Virus record (IMG/VR): IMGVR_UViG_3300010430_000516
Location: 1 to 21,417 of that record
Source: a virus
DNA: 21,417 bases
Reading direction: 5' to 3' (one strand)
The position numbers and the translations under genes are program-made. The notes below the pieces were generated by a model, which saw only the letters and a program-made list of their open reading frames with translations, was not told the DNA's origin and made no database searches. Below, one piece after another: positions 13,775-21,010 of the stretch. Within the stretch, counting starts at the first letter, position 1. Each line of letters begins with the position of its first letter.

Positions 13775-14650
13775 ATGGGTTTTCTGATGTGGAAACGACA
13801 ATACGAGCACGGACGATGGAACGGGCATAAGCTCAACATCCTATCGACGGCCATTGATGGCGGTCAGCGTCTGCACGTTGTTGAAATCCCTTATGAAGAC
13901 CTGCCACACATCAAGGTGATGGGCAGCAAGGCCCGTACCTTCAACTTTGAAATTGTCTTTGTTGGCACGAGTTCCCTTGCAGATGCCAATGCCTTTATCG
14001 CGAACTGTGAAGCCTCTCCAGAAGGCGAACTCGAACACCCTTGGCTTGGTGAGTTAAAGCTCGTCTACCAATCTTATTCCCAAAACATCAGCACCAAACG
14101 CGGCTTGGTCACGCTTAGCCTTTCGTTCGTGCGTGCCGGCATATCTCCAACTATCTCTGCGCCAAGCATTGTGAGAACCAGAGAGCAGGCCAGCGCCGTC
14201 GAAAAAATCTCTACTAAGGTGTTCGTCAAAGATGTGGAAGAAATGAGCGTAGCTGAAATTGCTCAAACTCAAGATGACTTCACCAAGATGCATGATGCCC
14301 TGGTAGACATCACTAATCGCCTTGATTTGGATGCTGAGAAGAAGCAGGACATCAACAACGCACTAAACACAGCCTACTCAGCGATTAGCAGTATCAGCAA
14401 TGACCCTAAAGACTTTGCCAGCCTAATGAGCATCGCTGTGGATGCCGTTGCAGAAGGTGTGCAGCTAGAGCCTGACTCAATCAGCGAAGCCGCAAATCAT
14501 GCACGTTCGGCTCAGGCGTTCATGTTGGGGTTGATGGGAGAAGAACCGCCCAGCACTCACTACAACACTCAATTGGTGACCGCCGCGGTCAAGATGAGCG
14601 AAAGCCTCACTGAGCTTGAAGCGGTTGACACTTACGATGTAACCGCATAG
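13775..14650 (+). CDS. DNA circularisation protein, N-terminal part (Mu gp43-like)
   Basis: The N-terminal domain matches the DNA-circulation family of Mu-like tails: a WKRQYEHGRWNG start, GGQRLHVVEIPY, then GSKARTFNFEIVFVG and DANAFIANCEA. In Mu-type phages this protein belongs to the tail-end assembly next to the hub. Here it is short (291 residues from 13775) because the usual C-terminal part is encoded by the next gene. The remainder is helical. Start choices are ATG 13775 or ATG 13787; both have weak ribosome sites, and the family begins close to the Trp. It is the first gene of the tail operon. In relatives it follows the tape-measure gene, which is absent here. Confidence 0.82.
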   Translation: MGFLMWKRQYEHGRWNGHKLNILSTAIDGGQRLHVVEIPYEDLPHIKVMGSKARTFNFEIVFVGTSSLADANAFIANCEASPEGELEHPWLGELKLVYQSYSQNISTKRGLVTLSLSFVRAGISPTISAPSIVRTREQASAVEKISTKVFVKDVEEMSVAEIAQTQDDFTKMHDALVDITNRLDLDAEKKQDINNALNTAYSAISSISNDPKDFASLMSIAVDAVAEGVQLEPDSISEAANHARSAQAFMLGLMGEEPPSTHYNTQLVTAAVKMSESLTELEAVDTYDVTA

Positions 14651-14658
14651 GGGGAGAA

Positions 14659-14982
14659 ATGAATAGCAATGTCATTTTAAACGATCTCAACGCCCTGCTA
14701 TCTGCGCTTGATACCAACATAGGAGAAGTAACAGCCAACTCTACCGTAGAAGCTCTGGAGCTGTATGAAAGTCTGACTTCTCTCAAAGGCAACGTACAAA
14801 CTCAGCGCGATAAAGTCATTGCAGGTATTACGCCGCACCGAACCGTGGTGAAACCAAAATACACACCGGCACTAGCCCTCGCTCATGATGAGCAAAGTAG
14901 CGAAGCGATGGTGACGGCTTTGAACGCATTGCAACATCCACTCTTTATGCGTGGTGATATTGCCGTGAGGAATGTGAAATGA
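14659..14982 (+). CDS. Separate C-terminal part of the DNA circularisation protein
   Basis: This 107-residue protein ends with a pattern seen at the C-terminus of full-length gp43-like proteins: YTPALALAHD, then LNALQHPLFMRGDIAV (family pattern near ALVLAY and HPGFVPGG). It is in a different frame from the preceding gene and starts 8 bases after it, with a strong GGGGGAG ribosome site, so the split looks stable and not like a fresh frameshift. It overlaps the next gene by four bases (ATGA). The assignment rests on the C-terminal motif. Confidence 0.6.
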   Translation: MNSNVILNDLNALLSALDTNIGEVTANSTVEALELYESLTSLKGNVQTQRDKVIAGITPHRTVVKPKYTPALALAHDEQSSEAMVTALNALQHPLFMRGDIAVRNVK

Positions 14983-15911
14983 AGAAAGTCACATTACTTA
15001 TCAGCGGTAACCTTGTACCGTTTTACTCGGCATCATTGAACTATTCTGTAGAGCAGCTTGCGCACACCTTCAGTGCAGACATTCCGCCGATGAGCATTAC
15101 CTCACCTTTGCCTGTTGAATTTCGTTTAGATGATAAGCCAATTCTGATCGGGCAAATTGATGATACTGATTCAAGCACCGAAAGCAGCGCTCACAAACTA
15201 ACAATCACTGGCCGCTCCAGAAGTGCCAACATGATTGATTCACGTATCACTATGGATGCGCTCTATAACCAGAACGTAGCCAAGCTGCTGGCAAACATCG
15301 CGAAACCGTTCGGGCTGTCGGTACAAAGCTGGATAGGCGCCATGCCCCTGGTTGATGAGTTTCAAATTACGGCTGAATCACCCGTTGATAACATTGCTCA
15401 AATCATCCGTGAGCAGGGTTACATGCTGATTGAGCGCAATGGTGTTCTAACTATTGAGCACACAGCTCACGCAGCCATACAAGGTATTGGCCTACAGGTG
15501 GGTAAAAACATCGAAAGCCTTGGTATTAAGCGTACCTTTAACAAGCAGTTCTACCACACAGAGGTTCAAGGTGCGTGGGATGATTCATACGCGGTCATCA
15601 CCAACCCTAACGTGAATAAGCAAAGAGTCATGGTGATCATCTGTGACCAATTACAAAACGCAAAGGCCTGTTTTTCTCGCGCCAGGTATGAACGTGACCT
15701 CGCCATAGCCGAAAGCCTCACCGCAACTAGCACGATTGCTGACGTGTTCCAAGAGCTTGCTATTGATGGATTAAACCGAGTGATACGAGTGATGGATGAG
15801 CAACAAGGTTTTAACGAAATGCTCGTAATTAAAGCTTTAAGCCTACGGGTATCCGAAAGCTCAGCAAGTACATCGATTGAACTATTCAGACCATTTAAGG
15901 AGCAGAAGTAA
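14979..15911 (+). CDS. Baseplate hub protein (Mu gp44/P-like)
   Basis: The 310-residue protein matches the Mu gp44 (P) hub family, structurally like P2 gpD and T4 gp27. Typical points are LVPFYSASLNYSVEQLAHTF near the N-terminus, FRLDDKPILIGQIDDT, the TGRSRSANMIDS motif, and NIAQIIREQGYMLIERNG followed by a beta-rich region. The hub joins the tail tube to the spike. It is slightly shorter than Mu gp44. It starts in the stop of the previous gene and its own stop overlaps the spike gene (TAATG), so the whole operon is tightly coupled. Confidence 0.85.
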   Translation: MKKVTLLISGNLVPFYSASLNYSVEQLAHTFSADIPPMSITSPLPVEFRLDDKPILIGQIDDTDSSTESSAHKLTITGRSRSANMIDSRITMDALYNQNVAKLLANIAKPFGLSVQSWIGAMPLVDEFQITAESPVDNIAQIIREQGYMLIERNGVLTIEHTAHAAIQGIGLQVGKNIESLGIKRTFNKQFYHTEVQGAWDDSYAVITNPNVNKQRVMVIICDQLQNAKACFSRARYERDLAIAESLTATSTIADVFQELAIDGLNRVIRVMDEQQGFNEMLVIKALSLRVSESSASTSIELFRPFKEQK

Positions 15912-16516
15912 TGCATCGCTCCATCGCGCAAAAGCAACAGCAACAACGGTTAATGGCGCGTATTAAGAATATTACCGGAACAGGAACCGTGACAGGCGCA
16001 ACCACCGGAATGCTGCAAATCAAAACTGCCACAGGTCGTACGAACGACAAGATAAAGCGCGTCCACAACTACGGGTTTATGAGCCGCCCTTTAGTGGGCG
16101 CCAAAACCTACAACCTGTTTATTGGCGGGGTGACGGCTCGTGGTGTGACCGTGAATGTGGAAGACGAACGCCACCAAATTGAACTAGAGCCTGGTGAAGT
16201 GGCAGTGCTGGACGATAAAGGCAACCTCGTCCACTTCACCAATAACGGCATCAAAATTAACTCAATGGCGAAGATTGAGGTCACATCAACGCAAGAAACC
16301 TCGGTGAAAGCACCATCAGTTTCAATAACAGCACCAAAGTCATCATTTTCAGGTGATGTAAGCATAGGCGGAAGTTTATCTGTGACGAAAAATATCAGCG
16401 CAGCCGGCGCTGTTGGTGGTAAATCAGGGACGTTTGGTGGGGTAAGTGTCGAGAAGCATACACACAACTACCAAGATGATGGTGCAGGCAAAGTAACACA
16501 AGGGCCCAATCAATGA
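15911..16516 (+). CDS. Baseplate central spike (Mu gp45/V-like)
   Basis: The 201-residue protein is a gp45/gpV-type membrane-piercing spike. It has an N-terminal helix, an OB-fold (RIKNITGTGTVTGATTG and on), a beta-helix built of VTS/SIT/SFS-type repeats, and a C-terminal tip with H183-x-H185 in KHTHNYQDDG. In Mu gp45 and P2 gpV an HxH motif at the tip binds iron on the trimer axis, so the spike here should be functional. The Gly/Ser-rich stretch GGSLSVTKNISAAG lies just before the tip. It overlaps the neighbours on both sides by one and four bases. Confidence 0.9.
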   Translation: MHRSIAQKQQQQRLMARIKNITGTGTVTGATTGMLQIKTATGRTNDKIKRVHNYGFMSRPLVGAKTYNLFIGGVTARGVTVNVEDERHQIELEPGEVAVLDDKGNLVHFTNNGIKINSMAKIEVTSTQETSVKAPSVSITAPKSSFSGDVSIGGSLSVTKNISAAGAVGGKSGTFGGVSVEKHTHNYQDDGAGKVTQGPNQ

Positions 16517-16899
16517 ACCGCTTTAACCTTAACGCCCTAACTTCCCCCATTAGTTCAAAAGAGGGGATGACCCACGCCGTACAACAAAGTGTTCATAACT
16601 ATGCTGAGTCTACTCAGAACGATAGAGCAAGAATGGACAGCGACGAGCGCGGCGGTACTTGGAGCAACGAACTACTGAACATTGTCGGCTCACGTGATTG
16701 GACACTTAAGCGCGATAAAGTCACAGCTCAAACCATCAGCTTAGCCAGGCGTTTTTATCAAGATGCCCTGCAATGGCTGATTGATGAAGGCTACGCCAAA
16801 CGCATTGATGTCACCACATGGGAAGAAGCACCTAATGTCATGGGACGAAACGTTATGATCACCTTAACCGATGGAACCAAGTTTGAGGTTGAGCTATGA
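16513..16899 (+). CDS. Baseplate wedge protein (Mu gp46-like)
   Basis: The 128-residue protein matches the GP46 family. It shows the GGTWSNELL motif with GSRDWTLKRDKVT behind it, ARRFYQDALQWLIDEGYAK, and a final strand pair. gp46 is the counterpart of P2 gpW/T4 gp25 that connects the hub to the wedges and sheath. Length is close to the family norm. It starts inside the end of the spike gene and overlaps the J gene by four bases. Confidence 0.85.
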   Translation: MNRFNLNALTSPISSKEGMTHAVQQSVHNYAESTQNDRARMDSDERGGTWSNELLNIVGSRDWTLKRDKVTAQTISLARRFYQDALQWLIDEGYAKRIDVTTWEEAPNVMGRNVMITLTDGTKFEVEL

Positions 16900-17942
16900 G
16901 CACTCAACGCAGCCTGAAATACCTAATTGACCGAGCCAAAGCAACGCTCATAGCGAAAACAGGTCAAAACAACCCTGCTATTGATGCCATCGCCAGTGCC
17001 ATTGCAGGTGTTAGCTATGGGCAGTATGGCTATCAAGACCTGTTGTTTCGAGAGCTACACCCAGAAAGCTGTTCGGAGGCTTGGTTATACCTACATGCAA
17101 CAAGGCATAAAGAGCCTCGCTTACAACCTCAGTTCGCTACGGGGCCAGTGAGCTTTTTCCAGACAGGGGCGGTCGTGACCATCCCCAAAGGTCGAGTACT
17201 GGTTGATGATGCCGGCAACGAATACAAAACCGTTCGTGAGCAAAATAGCGACGAAGCGGTAGCGGTCATCGCGCTTAAAGCAGGTACGGATAGCAATCTA
17301 CCCAACGGGGCAAAGCTTAAGCTGACAGAAGCACTCAACGGCGTAGACCCAAACAACATTGTTAGCCTCGGCATTAGTGGCGGTAGTGGCATTGAAGAGC
17401 TTGAACACTGGCGAGGCCGCGTAGTTAATGCCTTCAATAAAAACCAAATGATCGGTAAACGTGAAGACTATGAGTCATGGGCGATTTCTGCTCATGCTGA
17501 TGTCGATTTTGCTTGGGCACTCGATAACACCCCAAAGCGCGGCATGGTTGAGGTTTATATAGGTGCAAGAAATAACAACCCTGCCGTCAGTGATGAAGTG
17601 ATGAACCTGGTCCAGCAAGCATTTGAGACAAACCGACTTGCAGGTTGTCACCCATTTGCTCATCAACCTCAGAAAATGCCGATTGATATTGAGATCCAGG
17701 GCATTGAAGACGAAAGCGTACGTGAAGATGTTATCACCGCACTGGAAGACTTAATCAAAGGCAAGATGGGAGTGATCGATGAAGAGACGCAAAAACCGGA
17801 ACCAATTACCCCAACGGACATCACTCTGGTGGTAGCAGAGATTACCAGTGGTTTTATTCTCAAAGCGCCACTTGATGAAGTGACCATTGAGAACAATCAA
17901 ATTCACACAATAGGAGGCGTAACATGGACACCTCCGACTTAA
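16896..17942 (+). CDS. Baseplate J-like protein (Mu gp47)
   Basis: The 348-residue protein is a baseplate J family member: an N-terminal helical part (DAIASAIAGVSYGQYGYQDLLF), the beta domain with AGTDSNLPNG (a family hallmark), and LEHWRGRVVNAF before a C-terminal insertion-rich region. In contractile tails gpJ/gp47 forms the wedge that reorganises on contraction. Its end overlaps the gp48-like gene by 19 bases, where GGAGG at 17913-17917 serves the next start. Confidence 0.92.
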   Translation: MSTQRSLKYLIDRAKATLIAKTGQNNPAIDAIASAIAGVSYGQYGYQDLLFRELHPESCSEAWLYLHATRHKEPRLQPQFATGPVSFFQTGAVVTIPKGRVLVDDAGNEYKTVREQNSDEAVAVIALKAGTDSNLPNGAKLKLTEALNGVDPNNIVSLGISGGSGIEELEHWRGRVVNAFNKNQMIGKREDYESWAISAHADVDFAWALDNTPKRGMVEVYIGARNNNPAVSDEVMNLVQQAFETNRLAGCHPFAHQPQKMPIDIEIQGIEDESVREDVITALEDLIKGKMGVIDEETQKPEPITPTDITLVVAEITSGFILKAPLDEVTIENNQIHTIGGVTWTPPT

Positions 17943-18475
17943 TCATTGATTACAGCGAGAGCGACTTTGCTGACTCTATCCGTGCACTACTACCCAAAGG
18001 CGATTACTGGCAAGAGGTCGAAAACAAAGAGCTGACCAATCTGATTGAGGGCATGGCACAAGACTTCAAAACCACGCATGACGAAGTAGAGCTATCCCTA
18101 CTTACAGAGCTTAAAGATGATCTCTTTGGCTGGAAAATCAATGACTATCAAGACCTGCTGTTTGAAGTGACAGGAAAAGAAAGCGGCACGGTTTACGACG
18201 ACGTAGCAACACCGAATCTCATTTATGTCTCGCTTAAGTCATCGTCACGCTCAAGCGCCGGGGATGCATGGAAAGCCTTTGAAGATAAGCGACTACCGCA
18301 TACTGAGATTCAATGGCTCTACAACAACGAGACCACGCTTTACGTGCAAGCCGCTAACTACCAAGTCACGCGAAATATTCATCAATACGAAATATGCCCA
18401 ACCATCGAGCACTTTACAGGGCTTGCAAATGCGCGGCATATCCGGACAACACATACACACGAGGTAACTCAATAA
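17924..18475 (+). CDS. Mu gp48-like baseplate/tail protein
   Basis: The 183-residue protein fits the gp48/YmfQ family: IRALLPKGDYWQ near the N-terminus, LIEGMAQDFKTTHDEVELSLL, then WKINDYQDLLFEVTGKE and a C-terminal HFTGLANARHIRTTHTHE. This protein links the wedge to the tail fibres, like P2 gpI. Strong GGAGG ribosome site at 17913. The last base of its stop is the A of the fibre gene start (TAATG). Confidence 0.85.
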   Translation: MDTSDLIIDYSESDFADSIRALLPKGDYWQEVENKELTNLIEGMAQDFKTTHDEVELSLLTELKDDLFGWKINDYQDLLFEVTGKESGTVYDDVATPNLIYVSLKSSSRSSAGDAWKAFEDKRLPHTEIQWLYNNETTLYVQAANYQVTRNIHQYEICPTIEHFTGLANARHIRTTHTHEVTQ

Positions 18476-19290
18476 TGGCGCTAGTAATTACAGATGCAGG
18501 TCGAGCTGCATCCGTTCGTGCCGGTGATCTGGGTGTCGAGTTTAAAATATCTCACATCAGTATCGGCACAGAAGGTTATACCCCAACCAAAGACCAAACC
18601 GAGCTACGCGCGGAAATCATCCGCAAGCCTGTGATTCGTGGCCGCATCATTAAAACAGGCCATCTTCACTTTGAAGCCGACTTCGTTGGAAAGGAAGAGT
18701 TTGAAGGCAAAGAGATCGGTTACCACTTAGACGATGAAGCCCAAACTCTATTTGGTGTGGACAGTGACGATGGCAAAGTGATGACTCTAAAGCGTGCTAA
18801 CTCCATCGTAACTGAGGTGTTTGACCTAAACCTTTCAGCATCACGCATCGACAATATTACTGTCGAAGTGGCAACGACTCCTTACGCAACTGAAGAGACA
18901 CCTGGTATTGCTGAAGTAGCGACAGATGCAGAAGTGGCCGCAGGCGTTGATGATGAGCGAATAGTAACAGCGAAGAAATTAAGCACGGCGTTGAGTAGAA
19001 ATAGCGAGCCAAACGTCATAAAAACCCAACACGATGAACTAGCGCTCAACAAGCTCAACATTTTTAAAGTGCTCAAGCCTATAAAACTGCCTACACCTGG
19101 TAGCGATTGCGTATGTCGCGTTCGCGTGGAGATACCTGTTTCTCCAGGGGGAGAAAAACTATCGTTTGATGCACCAGACGGTAAACAAATTACGATTCAA
19201 TCAACAGGAGAGAAAGACACAACGGTGAACGTGGTGACATCTCATGTAGAGTATTTATTCATGTTTATTGACGGGGAGTGGTACGTATGA
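18475..19290 (+). CDS. Tail fibre protein, P2 H-like N-terminal part
   Basis: The 271-residue protein begins MALVITDAGRAASVRAGDLG, the collar/attachment domain of P2 gpH-type fibres (about 1-150), then has one fibre repeat with GIAEVATDAEVAAGVDDERI and VTAKKLSTAL (about 160-185). The distal part is short: a linker and a beta-rich end (SPGGEKLSFDAPDGKQITIQ). Complete P2 H is over 600 residues, so this is a short fibre; the receptor-binding end may be supplied by the next gene. GAGG at 18461 precedes the start. Confidence 0.82.
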   Translation: MALVITDAGRAASVRAGDLGVEFKISHISIGTEGYTPTKDQTELRAEIIRKPVIRGRIIKTGHLHFEADFVGKEEFEGKEIGYHLDDEAQTLFGVDSDDGKVMTLKRANSIVTEVFDLNLSASRIDNITVEVATTPYATEETPGIAEVATDAEVAAGVDDERIVTAKKLSTALSRNSEPNVIKTQHDELALNKLNIFKVLKPIKLPTPGSDCVCRVRVEIPVSPGGEKLSFDAPDGKQITIQSTGEKDTTVNVVTSHVEYLFMFIDGEWYV

Positions 19291-19736
19291 GCACAGACTT
19301 AAAAAATCCTGCGGCTTCAGGAATGAATTATAAAGTTGTTAATCAACCGTCAATCACCATGCCAGACAGTACAGAAGGCGGGAATTCTGGATGGGTATAC
19401 GGTGCAATGTTCTTTTCTACCGCTAACGGTGCGGTTTTGAATATTAGTGCGCCAAGCGACCTACACTGTATCATTAACATGGCCTATTCGACCGGAAGCC
19501 CAAACACTGTCCATATTAGAAGACTCACAATAGATGGAGTTGACATTCTTTTGCCGCCAGATAGTGGCGGTGATACTGCATTTGTGTATCTGAATAAAAA
19601 CAATGCTAGTTCGGAGTCATCAAATTCCTATCCATCCATTTTTGCACTGATTGGAGTGCCCTTTAAAACCTTAACAATTGAGTTAGGCGGTAGCGGTGCT
19701 GCTCATATAGGTTGGTGTGACGTAGAGGTCCAGTAA
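19287..19736 (+). CDS. Probable distal tail-fibre/tip protein
   Basis: The 149-residue protein starts MSTDLKNPAASGMNYKVVNQ, with GGGGAG at 19273-19278 as ribosome site. It is Gly/Ser/Asn-rich and beta-strand-like (GGNSGWVYGAMFFSTANGAV and on), and ends in a GGSGAAHIGWCDVEVQ strand. It is probably a receptor-binding or tip protein that works with the short fibre before it. No family is recognised. It overlaps both neighbours by a few bases (ATGA, TAATG). Confidence 0.6.
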   Translation: MSTDLKNPAASGMNYKVVNQPSITMPDSTEGGNSGWVYGAMFFSTANGAVLNISAPSDLHCIINMAYSTGSPNTVHIRRLTIDGVDILLPPDSGGDTAFVYLNKNNASSESSNSYPSIFALIGVPFKTLTIELGGSGAAHIGWCDVEVQ

Positions 19737-20089
19737 TGCATAAACAAGTTAAATTCATCATCGATGGCAAAGAAGTGAATGTTCGCCCTCAGAACGGAGA
19801 ACGCTACACTCAACAACTGTTTCTTAACGGTAAGCTCGTATGTGCTCTAACTCAAACGGCTACAACACCAGAGCAGCGAGAGCAAACAAAAATTGATCAA
19901 GAAAAAGTATGGCGCAATCAAGAGCTCGATTACGTTGATGCGAAAAACTACGGCGAAAGCTTCCCATATTTCGCAGAGGTTGAAGCTTACAAACAAGTAC
20001 TGCGTGACTACCCATCGACACCAGACTTTCCGCATGGCGAACGTCCACAACGTCCAGTTACAGATAGCGGAACTCCAATCATCATTTAA
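19736..20089 (+). CDS. Probable tail-fibre assembly chaperone or small tail protein
   Basis: The 117-residue protein has an N-terminal beta part (QVKFIIDGKEVNVRPQNGER), a helix (TPEQREQTKIDQEKVWRNQE), and a C-terminal YKQVLRDYPSTPDFPHGERP segment. Position after the fibre genes and the end-helix plus Pro-rich pattern resemble fibre assembly (Tfa-like) chaperones, but the match is not strong. Its stop is 12 bases before a strong terminator, so it closes the tail operon. Confidence 0.55.
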   Translation: MHKQVKFIIDGKEVNVRPQNGERYTQQLFLNGKLVCALTQTATTPEQREQTKIDQEKVWRNQELDYVDAKNYGESFPYFAEVEAYKQVLRDYPSTPDFPHGERPQRPVTDSGTPIII

Positions 20090-20100
20090 TACCAACATCA

Positions 20101-20124
20101 AAGCCCCACTCTGGGGCTTTTTTT
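20101..20124 (+). terminator. Strong rho-independent terminator ending the tail operon
   Basis: AAGCCCCA-CTC-TGGGGCTT forms an 8-bp GC-rich stem with a 3-base loop, followed directly by a run of T (20118-20124). Read leftward it also has A/T flanks and might work, but the rightward form is the best terminator in the window. It separates the tail operon from the lysis genes. Confidence 0.9.
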
Positions 20125-20232
20125 ACTCACACTTCTATATCCCACCACTAGAAATCCAACCACTACCCTTTAAAACTCAGCAATTTAGACTGGCTCATGG
20201 GGGCACTATTCACAAGCTACGAGAGAAATTAA
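20125..20232. promoter_or_regulatory. Leader before the lysis cassette, probable promoter region
   Basis: Because of the terminator just upstream, the lysis genes need their own promoter or antitermination. A weak candidate is TTTAGA (20186-20191), 17 bases, TATTCA (20209-20214). No P2-type Ogr box (TGT-N12-ACA) is seen here. Confidence 0.25.
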
Positions 20233-20475
20233 ATGAACGAAACTGGAGCAAAACCGCTTGTCGTATCGCTGTTAGATGCCACCGGGATAAAGAAAGCCAT
20301 CACCTCTATCTTATCCACCATGGTGAGTTTTGGTGTGAATGATATCGCGCAGTTAATAGCCGCGGCAGTAGGTATCATCACTGGCATTATGGCGATTAAA
20401 CATTACGCCGTATCCATCAAGCTCAACAAAGCGAAGCTAGCTAAATTAAACGCTCAAGAGGATGGCGCCGCATGA
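20233..20475 (+). CDS. Holin (probable pinholin type)
   Basis: The 80-residue protein has one clear membrane helix at about residues 36-56 (IAQLIAAAVGIITGIMAIK), a mildly hydrophobic stretch before it (16-32) and a basic C-terminus (KLNKAKLAKLNAQED). Small size and position before an endolysin mark it as a holin. Because the endolysin is of the SAR type, only a small depolarising hole (pinholin) is needed. AGAGA upstream of the ATG serves as ribosome site. It overlaps the endolysin start by four bases (ATGA). Confidence 0.75.
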   Translation: MNETGAKPLVVSLLDATGIKKAITSILSTMVSFGVNDIAQLIAAAVGIITGIMAIKHYAVSIKLNKAKLAKLNAQEDGAA

Positions 20476-21008
20476 CGATTAAAACAAGAGCGATTCAGGG
20501 TACGGTTTGCGCTGTCGCTTCCATACTTGCCATTGTCTTTAATATTGACTCAGAACTGAGCGTGAGCGAAAACGGCTTGCGTCATATCGCTAATGAAGAA
20601 GGATGCCGGCTTAAAGCCTACCAATGCAGCGCCAATGTTTGGACTGTCGGGCTCGGGCATACCAAAGGTGTAACAGAACACACCAAGATTACTGAACGTC
20701 AAGCAGCAGAGAAGTTTGTTGAAAGCGTTGCTGCGGCTGAGAAGGTGGTTAAAAAGTACATCACTAAAACGCCAAAACAAGGCGAATACGACATGATGGT
20801 GAGCTTTGTTTATAACCTTGGGGCAGGCAATTTCAAAAGCTCGACTCTCCTTAAAAAGTTCAACCAGGGCGACAACATTGGAGCATGTAAACAATACCCT
20901 AGATGGATTTACGTAAATGGTAAGAACTGTCTCATTGTCGAAAGCAACTGTGGTGGCATTCCCAAACGCAGAAACAAAGAACAACACGTCTGTTTGAATG
21001 GGTGGTGA
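20472..21008 (+). CDS. SAR endolysin of the P1 Lyz type (GH24 lysozyme)
   Basis: The 178-residue lysozyme cleaves the peptidoglycan sugar backbone. Catalytic residues follow the E-x8-D/C-x5-T rule: Glu43, Cys52 in place of Asp, and Thr58, in EEGCRLKAYQCSANVWT. Residues 7-26 are a weakly hydrophobic signal-anchor-release helix, with Cys13 inside it, and Cys45 stands two residues after the catalytic Glu. Cys13, Cys45 and the active-site Cys52 match P1 Lyz (Cys13, Cys44, Cys51), where a disulfide blocks the active site until the helix leaves the membrane. The C-terminus has the family end GGIPKRRNKEQHVCL. It starts inside the holin stop and is followed by Rz after two bases. Confidence 0.9.
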   Translation: MTIKTRAIQGTVCAVASILAIVFNIDSELSVSENGLRHIANEEGCRLKAYQCSANVWTVGLGHTKGVTEHTKITERQAAEKFVESVAAAEKVVKKYITKTPKQGEYDMMVSFVYNLGAGNFKSSTLLKKFNQGDNIGACKQYPRWIYVNGKNCLIVESNCGGIPKRRNKEQHVCLNGW

Positions 21009-21010
21009 TC

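Noticed and set aside
16108-16467. Minus-strand frame opposite the spike gene
   Set aside because: It is a shadow of the repetitive spike sequence, with a Pro/Ser/Thr-rich translation and no likely start.
18394-18474. Longer fibre-gene start at 18394
   Set aside because: It lies within the gp48-like gene; the ATG at 18475 has a GAGG site and a one-base TAATG overlap, and the family starts with MALVIT.
20550-20987. Minus-strand frame opposite the endolysin
   Set aside because: The + strand product is a clear GH24 lysozyme with catalytic residues; the opposite frame has no features.
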